From Siphonodentalium dalli (Eukaryota; Mollusca; Scaphopoda; Gadilida; Siphonodentaliidae), in the NCBI GenBank assembly GCA_032622095.1, contig CP136063.1, positions 267,959,426 through 268,023,425 of the forward strand: a stretch of 64,000 nucleotides of DNA, given 5' to 3'. The notes beneath the pieces were generated by a model that saw only the letters and a program-made list of their open reading frames with translations, was not told the origin of the DNA and ran no database searches. Position numbers and translations under genes: made by a program. Shown piece after piece: positions 11,880-23,244 of the stretch (position 1 is its first letter; every line of letters starts with the position of its first letter).

Positions 11880-12227
11880 ATATATATATATACAGGTACA
11901 TGAACATGTAGACCATTCCAATGTCCAGATGCATCATGTTGTTATTAAAACAAGTGTGGCCAAACTGGCTATCATTCAGAACGATTCGGACATTATCGCT
12001 TTGCTGTGAAATAACCTCTTCCATAATTGGAAACCATATTCGCGAAATTCTACATTATATGGCTCTGGTGATCAGGCAATGACATTGACTCGATGACGCA
12101 TAGCTGCGAATGGAGAATAATCTTTTTTACCATGGCTGTACCAAAATGGATCATATATTAAATACATTAAACTCTCTTTGTGTGAGGTTTGTTTGTTCAT
12201 ATACCGATACAGCACGTCGGAAGTGTA
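11880..12227. other. No feature recognised; short TA and ACATGT runs
   Basis: Contains a (TA)n run at 11878-11894 and otherwise unassigned AT-rich sequence. Confidence 0.35.
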
Positions 12228-12417
12228 CGATAAGCAAAACGCTCAACAATGTGGCAATTTTTTTGGGAGAGTGTCTCCGGTGACCCATTCAACACCAAAA
12301 TCTTGTGGCGAGAACTAGTGAGCGCTACAACAGTATTTTGCAAACAACATGGTGCCAGTTTTAATTAAGCACAGTTCATTAGTGTGGTCTCCCCATTGTT
12401 GAGTATTTTGCTTATCG
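12228..12417. mobile_element. 190-bp TIR element (MITE-like)
   Basis: Inverted termini CGATAAGCAAAACGCTCAAC at the left and its near reverse complement ending TTTTGCTTATCG at the right, about 24 bp with two mismatches. Non-coding interior; target duplication not resolved. Confidence 0.6.
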
Positions 12418-12539
12418 CATGCTATTTACATACTTTACAACAGGTTCTCGAACTGAATTTGGCTTTGTTCACATAATGCAGTGTAGGAACCACAACAATT
12501 ACCGGTACATACTATTTACGTGATATTTATTATGGTATA

Positions 12540-14010
12540 AAGAAAGGTCTGAGCGAACCACAGATTAACTATAATAGCCTGATCGGGCTACAATAGACCG
12601 ATCGCTCTTCCTGACACAGTGCTCACTGTTATAAGAGAGGGAACTCTAAATTTATTGACAATTTGAATCTGTTTGTTTTAATATCTGTATACATGTACAT
12701 GTACATGTATATTTATTTTGAATATTCTCAGTATACAGTAAATAATTATTTGGTGTCTTGCAAAAGAATTCAGTATTAATTTTGTTTACGTATTGGTTGA
12801 GAGATAACAATAAAACAGTTTAGAGTGACTCCACTTATCCCGGATGCATGCTGGCTGTGAAAGACCGATCGGTTTATTTTAGTTTATTTGACCGGTATTC
12901 TATTATAGATCGGTAAGTGGTTCACCCAGACCTGTTTAATATATCTGATTGATAATGGTTATATGGTTCAATCCCATTAGTGCCCACATATAACAATATA
13001 ATTCAATCATTGCGATTAATCGCAAACGTTTGTGATAAATCGCCAAGTATGGTAGTTGGCGATTTATCAGAAATATGTTTTCGATTTATCGCAAAGTTGT
13101 TTTAACTTTGGATGTTCTTAGTGAATAATATTATATTATGATGTTGTCTTGATTAAAAAAAATCGGAACTAATTTTGTTTTGTTTTTGAAGTATATGTTG
13201 ATCGATAATAATGGAACCGTTTAGAGTTACTCCCCTTATCCCAGATACATGATACAAGGTACATGCTGGCTGTGAAAGAATGATTGGTCTATTTTAACCT
13301 CATCGGCTATTGTGATAAATCTCAAACATCTTTGCGATAAACGTATAATCACCAAGTAGTTAATTGAGAGTTATTGTAAAGATGTTTGAGATTTATCGCA
13401 AAGGTTTGGCAATTTATCGCAAAGTTCTTTTAATTTTGAATATTCTCAGTAAAAAATCTCCATAAGAGATCAGAATTAATTTTTGTTTCAAGTATTGGTT
13501 TGCTTCTTTTGTATGTTGGCTGTGAAAGACCGATCATTCTATTTTAGCCCGACCATGCTATCATAGATCGATTTGTGGTTCATCCAGACCTGTTTAAGAT
13601 GTCTGATTTATTATTTTTATACCGTTCAAGCCCATTAGTGCCAACATGAACACATAACAATATATCTGCAATAAATCACAAACCTTCGTGATAAATCTCA
13701 AACATGTGTTTACGATAAATTGTAAAGTATAATCACCAAGTAGTTTGAGAGTTATCGTAAAGATGCTTGAAATTTATTGCAAAGGTTTGCGAGTTATCGC
13801 AAAGGTCTGCGAGGTATTGCAAAGGTGTTTGTGAATTTTCACAAAGTCGTTTTGTGATTTATCACAAAGATTTGCTCCCCTCATCACACATGCATTCTGG
13901 CTGTAAATGACCAAACGGTCGGTCTATCTTAGCCTGACCATGCTATTATAGAGCGATTGGAGTTCACCCAGACCTGTATGATTTATTAGTATACAGTTAA
14001 AGCAAATTGA
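12540..14010. repeat. Degenerate tandem repeat block with sterile GCGATAAATCGC motifs
   Basis: Landmarks CTGGCTGTGAAAGACCGATC, a following CTATTATAGATCG and CACCCAGACCTGT recur near 12850, 13265, 13520 and 13890. Between them lie many direct and inverted variants of TTTGCGATAAATCGCAAAC. The units vary in length (about 260-410 bp) and are diverged. No coding potential. Confidence 0.65.
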
Positions 14011-14044
14011 TTTTATTAATTGCAAACATTTGTTATAAATCGAA

Positions 14045-15838
14045 AGTGGGATATGCGTGGGATATACGTGGGATATACGTGGGATATACGTGGGATATAC
14101 GTAGGATATACGTGGGATATACGTGGGATATGCGTGGGATATACGTGGGATTTACGTGGGATTTACGTGGGATATACGTGGGATATACATGTTATATACG
14201 TGGGATATACGTGGGCTATACGTGGGATGCACGTGGGATATACGTGGGATTTACGTGGGGTATACGAGGGATATACGTGGGATATACGTGGGATATACGT
14301 GGGATATACGTGGGATATACGTGGGATATACGTTGGATTTATGGGGGATATACGTGGGACATACTTGGAATATACGTGGGATATACGTGGGGTATACGTG
14401 GGATATACGTGGGATATACGTGGGATTTACGTGGGATTTAAGTGGGATTTACGAGGGATATACGTGGGATATACGTGGGATATACATGGGATATACGTGG
14501 GATTTACGTGGGATATACGTGGGGTATACAAGGGATATACGTGGGATATACATGGGATAAACGTGGGATTTACGTGGGATATACGTGGGATATACATGGG
14601 ATATACGTGGGGTTTACGTGGGATTTACATGAGATATACGTGGGATATACATGGGGATATACGTGGGATATACATGGGATATAAATGGGATATACATGTG
14701 ATATACGTGGGATTTACTTGGGATATACGTGGGATATACGTGGGATTTACGTGGGATATACATGGGATATACGTGGGATTTACATGGGATATAGGTGGGA
14801 TTTACGTGGGATTTACGTGGGATATACGTGGGATATACATGGGATATACGTGGGATATACATGGGATATACATGTGATATACATGGGATATACGTGAGAT
14901 TTACGTGGGATTTACGTGGGATTTACGTGGGATTTACGTGGGATTTACATGGGACATCCGTGGGATATACGTGGGATATACATGGGATATACATGGGATA
15001 TACGTGGGATATACGTGGGGTATACATTGGATATGCATGGGATATACGTGGGATTTACGTGGGATTACGTGCGATATACGTTGGGTATACGTGGGATATG
15101 CGTGGGATATTCATGGGATATACATGGGATATACGTGGGATTTACGTGGGATATACATGGGATATACCTGGGATATACGTGGGATATACGTGGGATTTAC
15201 GTTGGTTTTACGTGCGATATACGTGGGATATGCGTGGGATATGCATGGGATATACATGGGATATACATGGGATATACGCGGGATTTACGTGTGATATACA
15301 TGGGATATACGTGGGATATACGTGGGATATACGTGGGATATACGTAGGATATACGTGGGATATATACGTGGGATTTACGTAGGATATACGTGGGATTTAC
15401 GTGGGATTATGTGGGATTTACGTGGGATATCTGTGGGATTTACGTGGGATTTACGTGGGATATACGTGGGATTTACGTGGGATATACGTGGGATATACAT
15501 GGGATATACATGGGATATACGTGGGATTTACGTGGGATATACGTGGGGTATACATGGGATATACGTTGGATATACGTGGGATATACGTGGGATTTACGTG
15601 GGATTTACGTGGATATACATGGGATATACGTGGGATATCCGTGGGATATGCGTGGGATATACGTGGGATATACGTGGGATATACGTGGGGTTTACGTGGG
15701 ATATACGTGGGATATACGTGGGATATACGTGGAATATACGTGGCATATGCGTGGGATTTACGTGGGATATACGTGGGATTTGCGTGGGATTTGCGTGGGA
15801 TTTACGTGGGATATACGTGGGATATACGGGCACGAACA
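14045..15838. repeat. 11-bp minisatellite array (about 163 copies)
   Basis: The unit GGGATATACGT repeats with substitutions at two main sites (ATATAC/ATTTAC and ACGT/ACAT) and few indels, so the 11-bp phase is kept over almost 1.8 kb. Because 11 is not a multiple of 3 and the unit rarely yields stops, all three forward frames stay open. These are not genes. Confidence 0.97.
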
Positions 15839-16075
15839 TGTATTCTTCGACATTTACGTTAGATTTACGTGCAAGTTCAATTAAAACAAATACGTGCAAT
15901 TTACGACAATTTCGTTTCGAAATAACACATTTATGGATGCATTCAATTTCATATACACGTGCAATTTATACGTGGGTTTTATTCGAAATAACACAGTTAT
16001 GGATGCGTTAATTTTCAAATATACGTGCAATATACGTGCATTTATATTCGAAATAACACATTTATGGAGGCCTTT
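15839..16075. repeat. Diverged flank of the 11-bp array, 66-bp period
   Basis: Beyond the clean array, TACGTG and TTTACG fragments persist, and CGAAATAACACA with TTATGGA recurs at 15918, 15984 and 16049, a spacing of 65-66 bp, six times the 11-bp unit. This looks like an older, higher-order edge of the same array. Confidence 0.6.
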
Positions 16076-16650
16076 TTTTCGATTACTGATGACTCATTAC
16101 TTGTATTTTTTGAAAACTATCTTCATGACATTAGTAAATGTCTGCCCATCACTTTCGTGTTTTTTCAAATGGCTTTGCTATACGACTATAACAAATTCGC
16201 AAACAGAGATAATTTTGCCATAGTTATGAAAACACAAGTCGCAATAATTCCTTTTTTATGCGACATCCACGTCTAGACTATAAGATATTGATCTGAAAAT
16301 AGAGGAAATATGTGAAGTTGGCTCGATAAAATCATAACCAATGTTCAAAAATAGTGGACATTGGCTGGAAAATATAGAAAATATATAGCCATGTCAGTAT
16401 CTGATTACACGTCCGTATATATAAGGTGTGATGTACAGTGGCACTATATATACATTCACGGAATAACACAAACTTTATACCCGGGTTTTAGCACATATAA
16501 AAGACTATACAATGTCTTACAAGACAATGTACACACATCATTTACCTCTAAACTTCGCATATAATATCGACCTGATTCTGTCCATGCAACAACGATAAAT
16601 TACGAACATGACATTTGGAACTTATTCCCTATTCCTTGTTTTCAAAAATG
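16076..16650. other. No feature recognised
   Basis: AT-rich sequence without supported features. Confidence 0.35.
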
Positions 16651-16654
16651 TCGT

Positions 16655-17190
16655 TTTCGGCCGATTTGACGGCATGGGTGGGTGGCCCGCCCCAAATACC
16701 CCCTAGAAACACCCCGACCCCCCCCCCCCACCATCACCCCCGGAGGTGGGGGTGCCACCCGAGGGCGTGAAAATTGGGTATGGACCATTTTAGAGAACGG
16801 TAAGGATTTCGAACGATTTGACGGCATGGGTGGGTGACCCGCCCCAAATACCCCATAGAAACACCCCGACCCACCACCCCCGGGGGTGCCACCCCGAGGG
16901 GGTGAAAATGGGCTATGGACCATTTTCGAGAACGGTAAAGATTTCGACCGATTTTACGGCATGGGTGGGTGGCCCGCCCCAAATACTCCATAGAAACACC
17001 GACCCCCACCCATCACCCCCGGGGGTGAAAATAGGGTATGGACCATTTTCGAGAACGGTAAGGATTTCGACCGATTTTACGGCATAGGTTTGTGGGCCGC
17101 CCCAAATACCCCAGAAACACCCCGACCCCACTCATCACACCGGGTGTGCCATCCCAAGGGGGTGAAAATGGGGTATGGACCATTTTCGAA
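16655..17190. repeat. GC-rich tandem repeat, four copies of 120-150 bp
   Basis: CGATTTGACGGCATGGG or CGATTTTACGGCATGGG recurs near 16658, 16812, 16947 and 17069, each followed by CCCCAAATACCCC, GAAACACC, a C-run and GGACCATTTT. Unit length shrinks from about 152 to 122 bp through loss in the C-rich part. The minus strand is G-run rich. Open frames are by-products. Confidence 0.85.
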
Positions 17191-17544
17191 AACGAAAAAA
17201 ATACAATTAAATGTAGATTGTCTGGAAATTAGAGATATAAAATATAAATTATAAACATATGTTAATAAAGACGATGACATACATCTTCTGGTTAACCACA
17301 CCAGTTGTACACACTCTCTAATAATGTGTGTCAATTAAATCAGTGAAGTTGACGCAGCTTACTCAGACCTAATTGGCGCTCTGCTGTCTGCTGATCAAAA
17401 GGCAAGTCCCATACCATATGGATTCAGGGCGGCCGGCATATTTTAACAACGTAACGTAGTGGGCCTATAGAGATAAAAACGTCAGTTCCATAGAGCCCAT
17501 CGCTTAGCTGTAAAATCATATTTGAAGGACTCTGTATAGGTCTT
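17191..17544. other. No feature recognised
   Basis: No supported feature between the GC-rich array and the LINE remnant. Confidence 0.3.
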
Positions 17545-18400
17545 GCAGCTTCCGATCATAAAGCCTTCTGGAAATCCGTCCGCCACAAAATTGGTAGCAG
17601 TGTGCGCCCATGATAAGAAGATAGGATTGATGAGTCCGTTGGGAAACTAAAACTAAACAAAGCAGGGAGAATCGAAAGTTTGTCCCGCGAACACATTATT
17701 AATGCACAATCTGTTGTACGCAATGCTTTATGTTTGTTATTTTCAGCCATGTATAAGCTTGCACACATCCCATCTGACATGAAGAAAGATCTTGTTTTAC
17801 CAATCTACAAAGGAGATCCGAAGACTATTCAACAACCAGACAGTTACAGCAATCACATTTCTTCCTCTGTTGTATAAGATTTATGAGAATATAATTCTGC
17901 AAAGATTTAAGCAGAGCATTATTTTCAAGCATTTTCCGAATACCCTTCAAAATGGATTCCAGAAAGGTGTTGGTTGCTCGGTAACTGCCTTCGATCTTCA
18001 AGAAGGCACAATCTATGACAAATCGAATGGGTATGTCTGTCTGTATGTGCTTATGTGTGCTATAGACTCGAAAACTACTCGACCGATCCGACTCGAATTT
18101 GGTATGTAGGCCTACTTTGATCCCTGGAACAATATGGGCGGGTCCAATTTCACGGGCGACATTGTCCCTGACCTTGACCTTGATTTCACTCATATTCGCT
18201 CATATAGGCATGTTTCTGGAACGATCTAACGATAGTTTTATTCTTTCTCCTAATACTTTTCAAAGTTGTTCTCTAATTAGCCCGGACGAAGTAGGGCACA
18301 TCAGCTAGTATTACATAATTATGAACCCGATCAATGTGCTTTTGTCGTGACTATATTTGTTTTTAAAATGTAAATATCATATACCATATTTATTGATTTA
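17545..18400 (+). pseudogene. LINE reverse-transcriptase fragment, split by a Helitron-like insert
   Basis: Translations in shifting frames give the linker FWKSVRHKIGSSVRP (about 17565-17610), then KLKLNKAGRIESLSREHIIN, HIPSDMKKDLVLPIYKGD (RT motif 1) and, after a frameshift, LYKIYENIILQRF and LQNGFQKGVG (motifs 2 and 2a). The same order is seen in ORF2 at 48786-51878 (HMKRGVIITLHKGGSK, LYKLLKIFL, LQHGFQKGIS). The frame is cut at 18011 by the element 18012-18308 and apparently resumes for a short way after it. Catalytic motifs A to C are absent. It is a dead fragment ending where the next Helitron-like element starts. Confidence 0.75.
18012..18308 (+). mobile_element. Short non-autonomous Helitron-like element inside LINE fragment
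   Basis: Starts TCTATGAC, includes a GTCTGTCTG microsatellite near the 5' end, and ends with a hairpin (GCCC...GGGC) about 8 bases before CTAG. Flanked by A (18011) and T (18309). About 297 bp and clearly related to 1504-1779 in opposite orientation. Its ends coincide with the interruption of the LINE reading frame, which independently supports the boundaries. Confidence 0.65.
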
Positions 18401-18429
18401 CTAGAAGGGTTACCCGGCGTTGCCCAGGT

Positions 18430-18680
18430 TTAAGTGATGTGAAACGCTCTGCATGCTGTAGATATTTGTTGGGAATAGAGAATACTCTTGCTCAAAGTGC
18501 TACACGTATTCTCATCAATTGTATATTCAAATATCATCACAAAACATGATTATTACACAGTCATGTAATATAAGTAGTGGTTCACCTTGTTGATTGTCAT
18601 TTTGTTTATCGCGATTAATCCGTTCCACAAATAATGAAGTATTTATTTATTTACAACTGCGTATACTTCAGACGTTATAA
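18430..18680. repeat. Dispersed repeat related to the insert at 24984-25360
   Basis: Shares TTAAGTGATGTGAAAC, GCTCAAAGTG and a later TATTTACAA...GCG...TTCAGAC block with 24988-25235 in the same order. Divergence is high. It forms the 3' side of the Helitron-like composite in this copy. Confidence 0.45.
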
Positions 18681-19670
18681 TATGATACATCATTCATGGA
18701 CATCATAAACACATTAGTTCGCAAAAATAAAAGACGACAATTGGGTTTTACATATAGATATGTATCAATCAATCTAGTGGGTTGGACTAAGATCTTGAGG
18801 ATACCTGGCTATCATATATCTCCATGAAGATACAGATGTTTTAAAGACATTTCCAGGTGCTCCTATGTTCATGGTGATATATATTGGCTAAATATTATCA
18901 GTTTATAAAAATTTTTGCTGCGCATGTATATCAGCTACACGTGCCAGACACAGAGCGAGATTTTGAGTTGTTTGTTTATGTCAGTCGATGAGTCTGTTCT
19001 AAAATTCCGCTGTATCGGGCAGATATACCCTTATGAGATGTCAGTATTGGAGGATCCCGAAAAGTCATGTGCTACTGACTGCGTTTACTTTTATATCAGA
19101 AGAAAATATATTTGACTGCACACTGTGACAACTATTTTTGAACAGGCCTTCGATACATTTCCATACCTCTTGACAAATTGTATCTTTGTTTGTGGAAACT
19201 GTATTGAATGGAACAGACTCAATTGTATTATAATATATATGCAATCATCTGACGGTTCGAGGTCTCTCAGTTTGCAAGAATATATGTATCTCTTAAATAG
19301 AATGATAAATATACTTTTAATGCTTCTTCTATGTATGTCTTTTTGCTAGGTCATTATATGAATGCCCTGATTGCCATCCCCATATAAATATGACAGTTGA
19401 GAAGATATAATTATTCAAGTGACTTAATTGGGTCACCATTTGTCGAGATTGTGAAATTTGAACGCCCAAAACTCCTTAAAATTATATGGAGATGGCCTGG
19501 GTGACTATATATAACTTATAGGCGATATCAGCGAATAGCAATCTTATCAATGACAGTGCAAATCCTCTGGCCATCCGTGACGCAAACGACATCAAATGTG
19601 ATTTAATTCATCGTATCATTAGAGAAGATCGTGTATGAATTTGGTGGAAATTAGTGCTAAATATATTTGT

Positions 19671-21203
19671 TCCATTAGATGTCTCATTCGTGAAAATGCG
19701 GAATGTGTTCACCTGGGTGTTCTTCAAACAAAATTCAACTGCGCCAGAGCTAGGGAGGATTTATATCTCAGAAGCTCAGACGGACATATTTTTCTATAGC
19801 AGGCCGAAATAAAGTGCGGGAGTGTACGCCTATCACCATGTCAAAACTTGTTAAATCAATTGTACTCCCGAAATCTCTATATGGATGCGAACTATTCCCA
19901 TTATATAACGGTACAGCTATGGCTACCATAGAGAAAAGTTACCGGTTATGCATCAAGCAGTTGCAGTCGATTCCTTCACGGACGCGAACTCATGTCGCCC
20001 TCAGTCTCTTGTACCTAATTCACCTTCCGATCGGACATCAAACTGCATTAGAATTGCTTCTCGTGAAGGCCTATCAGATCATTCTGTTTAATAGACAATG
20101 TACTGGTTATGTACAAGAGGTGAGTCTACCCTTGGAGACATACGGTTTGATGTCCTTCTTGGTGGACTATTTGGACACAGGATACTTTCCCAAAAAGGAT
20201 ACCTGGAAAAACATTGTAAAATCGAAGGTGCGCGATGCCTACACATCCGAATGGAATGGTGCAGTTTCCAGTGACAGTACACAGTATACTCCAGTTATTC
20301 TGGAAATGTCACAAAGAACCGCTGTGCCCATGGCCGATATGGACAATATTATCCAACAACCGTCGCCATTCGAAGTCACTCAGACACCTAGTACTCATCC
20401 TTAACAAATCCACATATGATAATAGACTTTGTTGTTTTCTATGTGGGTTAGTCTACAGTGATGAATTAACACACGCGATGTTTCTATGCAAAGCAAACAT
20501 TCTGGTGCATTTCCGTAATGTCTTTTGGGAAAGAATAATCGACGTATACGGAATTCACGTGTATAACTTCTTGGATATGCTGGCAATAGAAGACTGTCTC
20601 TCGTTCCTCTTTGGGAGTTCAACTTACTGCAGGGAGCCGAACATCGCCTTGATCCGGGACTCTATTCTGATTGACTTTGCTAAAATTTCTTTTCCACATA
20701 TGTAATCTCATTTGGGGTTCTCGCTTGTGACAAGTTAACAATACATGTGTAAACTGACATTTCATCCGGCAACAATTAAATCACACCCTTGTGGTCAATC
20801 ACCAAATGTACAGCTCTAATCGGTGATAAAGTTCTGCGAAGATCACGCTTCTGTTCCCGTTAGCATACTCGTTCTCAGTATACCTACAACTTACATATAA
20901 TTTGCAAATATATACTTGTTTTGGGCTACATCAAGATAAACAATACCTGTCAAATACATTGACTGTTAGATATTCAATTTCACTATAAGCTGTCTTTTTG
21001 TTTCTCTCTACTTTCAATGCGAACAGTTGTATGTAAGTTACCGACAAATTACCTTGTCGCTTGGACAATCATTTCATGTCTCTTAGTGTATATATTGACT
21101 TAATTGGATTTTGTATATATCATGACATACATGCATGTACAGTTTGTGTAACATATTGATACTCTCCAGAATGGAGGAATAAAAGTTATATATTGATAAG
21201 AAC
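19671..21203 (+). pseudogene. 5'-truncated LINE ORF2 C-terminus and 3' UTR
   Basis: The frame at 19814-20404 contains KSIVLPKSLYGCELF and FPKKDTWKNIV, matching SSVVIPKGLYGSELL and FPKKSTWKCAI of the LINE at 48.8-52.5 kb. After a frameshift, 20405-20705 gives LCCFLCGLVYSDELTHAMFLC, the CxxC-H-C knuckle equivalent to CVLCDNKHKDLVKHALIEC there. A 3' UTR of about 480 bp ends with a hairpin and AATAAA at 21164-21183. Direct repeats of about 40 bp (19631-19670 and 21204-21244, GTGTAT.AATTTGGTGG) flank it and may be a target duplication. Lacks endonuclease and catalytic RT; not functional. Confidence 0.75.
21164..21183 (+). promoter_or_regulatory. LINE 3'-terminal hairpin and polyadenylation signal
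   Basis: CTCCA-GAA-TGGAG stem-loop at 21164-21176 is followed after one base by AATAAA (21178-21183). The same arrangement closes the LINE at 52996-53018. Confidence 0.6.
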
Positions 21204-21879
21204 GTGTATCAATTTGGTGGAAATTGGCGCTAAAAATATTGTGTATCAATTTTGGTGCCCCTCTCCCTTTCAGTGCACCCCTGACTCGAATGAGGCCATA
21301 TTTGACAGATTTAAGCCAGACTCCTCATACCATGGGGATGATTTTGTATAAGTGTGGTGGCAATCGGCGACTAAACCCATTCTTATCAAATTTAGTGCCC
21401 ACCCCCTCCTCCCTGCCAATCTCTCACCCAAACGATAACAATTTGGCGTTGTTACATCGCACAATTATATTCATTGTACCATGAACAAGAATATATATAT
21501 ATATCAATTTGGTGGAAATCGGCGCTATAATTAGTGTTATCAATTTTGGTGCCCCTCTCCCCTTCCGTACACCCCTGACTCGAACGACGCCACTTTTGAC
21601 ATATTTCAACAACACCGTTAGATTCTTCATATCATGGGGATGATTATATGTAAGTTTCGTGGCAATCGGCGACAAAACAAATTCTGCCCCTCCCCATTTT
21701 CTGCCCCTGACAACAACGGCGTCACTTTAGAAAATTCTAACCCCACCATTATCTTTCTCGTAAAAAGTTACCCATAGTAGACCCCTTTGGTATCATCTAG
21801 ATGGTCCCCTGTGAATTTATATAGAACACAAACAGACAGACAGACAGACATTCGCAAATATAGATATAGATTGACATTA

Positions 21880-22542
21880 AAAAAATTAATTGAACATTTC
21901 GATCTTAATACTAGGCCATTAAATTGGAAAAACAATCGGGCACGCCGTTTGTTTCCATAGTTGTATTGTTATTTCCAAGCTACGCCTGACATCTCACAGC
22001 GACGGGCGCATCAACGACGTAAACGACATGTATATGTATATCATTGTTTACAATCAGCTCCAACGAACTTATATGTATATTAACTGCAACATGGAGCGTT
22101 TATACAGCGTCGGGTGGGTCTGGGACATATGGCTCCGTTGTGCGTTCGCAGCCTGGGGCCCTTGTATGCGCGTTGCGCCTCTGGCAGACAGATCCTGTTC
22201 TTTTATATATAGAGAAATATTATTTGATTCTGGAATAAACCTATCGTGGACTTACACACGTTGGATGGCTCGGTCCACATGATTCTGAATATGCCAATAA
22301 TGAGCTTATTTAAAAAAACATTGTTAATTTATTTAATTAAAATTTTGAAAAAACTAACGCCGTTATAACCTCCTCCAGGGTACACCAAGTCATCACACCA
22401 AATTTGGTTCAAATCGGACCAGCAGTCTGGGAGAAAATCCGGACAGATGGACCGACATACAGATCCTAAATATACCATTGTATCCAATCAGCTCCAACTG
22501 GATTACATCCTCACTTTCCCCACCCAGTCTCACGGTCTCTCC

Positions 22543-22573
<31 letters not shown>

Positions 22574-22770
22574 GCCACTCACGACATCATCATTGCTATT
22601 ATTATAATATTTTCATTCTTCCCGTCCGACCCCATCTCCACTTCACGACGAATGGGCGCGAAACAAAATCAAACTTAACAAAAGACCTTGGGCTTGTTGT
22701 TTAATCCCCATTCCAATCAATCCATCTACACTATTCGATTTATTACTGACAAAACTTTTGTTAAATGTTC
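21880..22770. other. Mostly unassigned; CT microsatellite and a short dispersed repeat
   Basis: A (CT)n-rich tract lies at 22529-22570. At 22360-22470 the phrase CAAATTTGGTTCAAATCGGA followed by GGACAGATGGACCGACATACAGA resembles the 5' region of the Helitron-like elements but lacks recognisable ends. The remainder holds nothing I can support. Confidence 0.4.
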
Positions 22771-22775
22771 ATATA

Positions 22776-23237
22776 TGTGACCCGCCATATCAAATCCAGT
22801 CGTAAGTCGGGATTTTTTTTACCCTGTGCCAATGCATTCTCTTATATATGCGAGTCGACCATAGGTCGCCTCGCATATATAAGAGAATGCATTAGCCTAA
22901 CAATTTTTTACAATTTTAATAATTTTTTCTTGTATTCTTTAACAATTTTATAATTTCACCCATATAGAGCCCCAGACAAACATGAGCAGACGACACTCTT
23001 CTATATGCTTCTATATATATGTGGGGCTCCCTGCAGGGTATAATGGATGTTTTTTATTTTATGTCCTAAAATTTGTAAGAAACATTTATTTAAAAAAAAT
23101 GATAAAAAATTGTTAGGCCAATGCATTCTCTTATATATGCGAGGCGACCTATGGTCGACTCGCATATATAAGAGAATGCATTGGCACAGGGTAAAAAAAA
23201 TCCCAACTTACGACTGGATTTGATATGGCGGGTCACA
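22776..23237. mobile_element. Complete TA-flanked TIR element with two 67-bp palindromes
   Basis: Termini TGTGACCCGCCATATC and its reverse complement are bounded by TA at 22774-22775 and 23238-23239. The inverted repeats run about 50 bp (through AAATCCAGTCGTAAG) to CCCTGTGCC, then into palindromes at 22829-22895 and 23118-23184, leaving a 220-bp AT-rich spacer with CCCTGCAGGG. TA duplication suggests a Tc1/mariner-type transposase, but two bases in an AT-rich flank is weak evidence. Non-coding. Best intact copy of this family in the window. Confidence 0.78.
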
Positions 23238-23244
23238 TATGTTA

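Larger units (their letters stand above)
18401..21870 (-). mobile_element. Composite Helitron-like element carrying a LINE insertion
   Basis: On the minus strand it starts TCTATATCTATATTTGCG at 21870, followed by a GTCTGTCTGTCTG microsatellite, and ends with a hairpin-like GGGCAACGCCGGG and CTAG at 18404-18401. Flanks are A (18400) and T (21871). Internal repeats with ATCAATTTGGTGGAAATCGG occur near 21208 and 21507. The LINE 3' part at about 19671-21203 seems inserted in it. Alternatively two separate elements lie at its two ends. No helicase coding sequence is visible, so it would be non-autonomous. Confidence 0.45.

Noticed and set aside
14007-16011. Several 130-285-codon frames with GYTWDIRGIYV-like repeats
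   Set aside because: All three frames are open because the 11-bp unit lacks stops; no start context, no non-repetitive domain.
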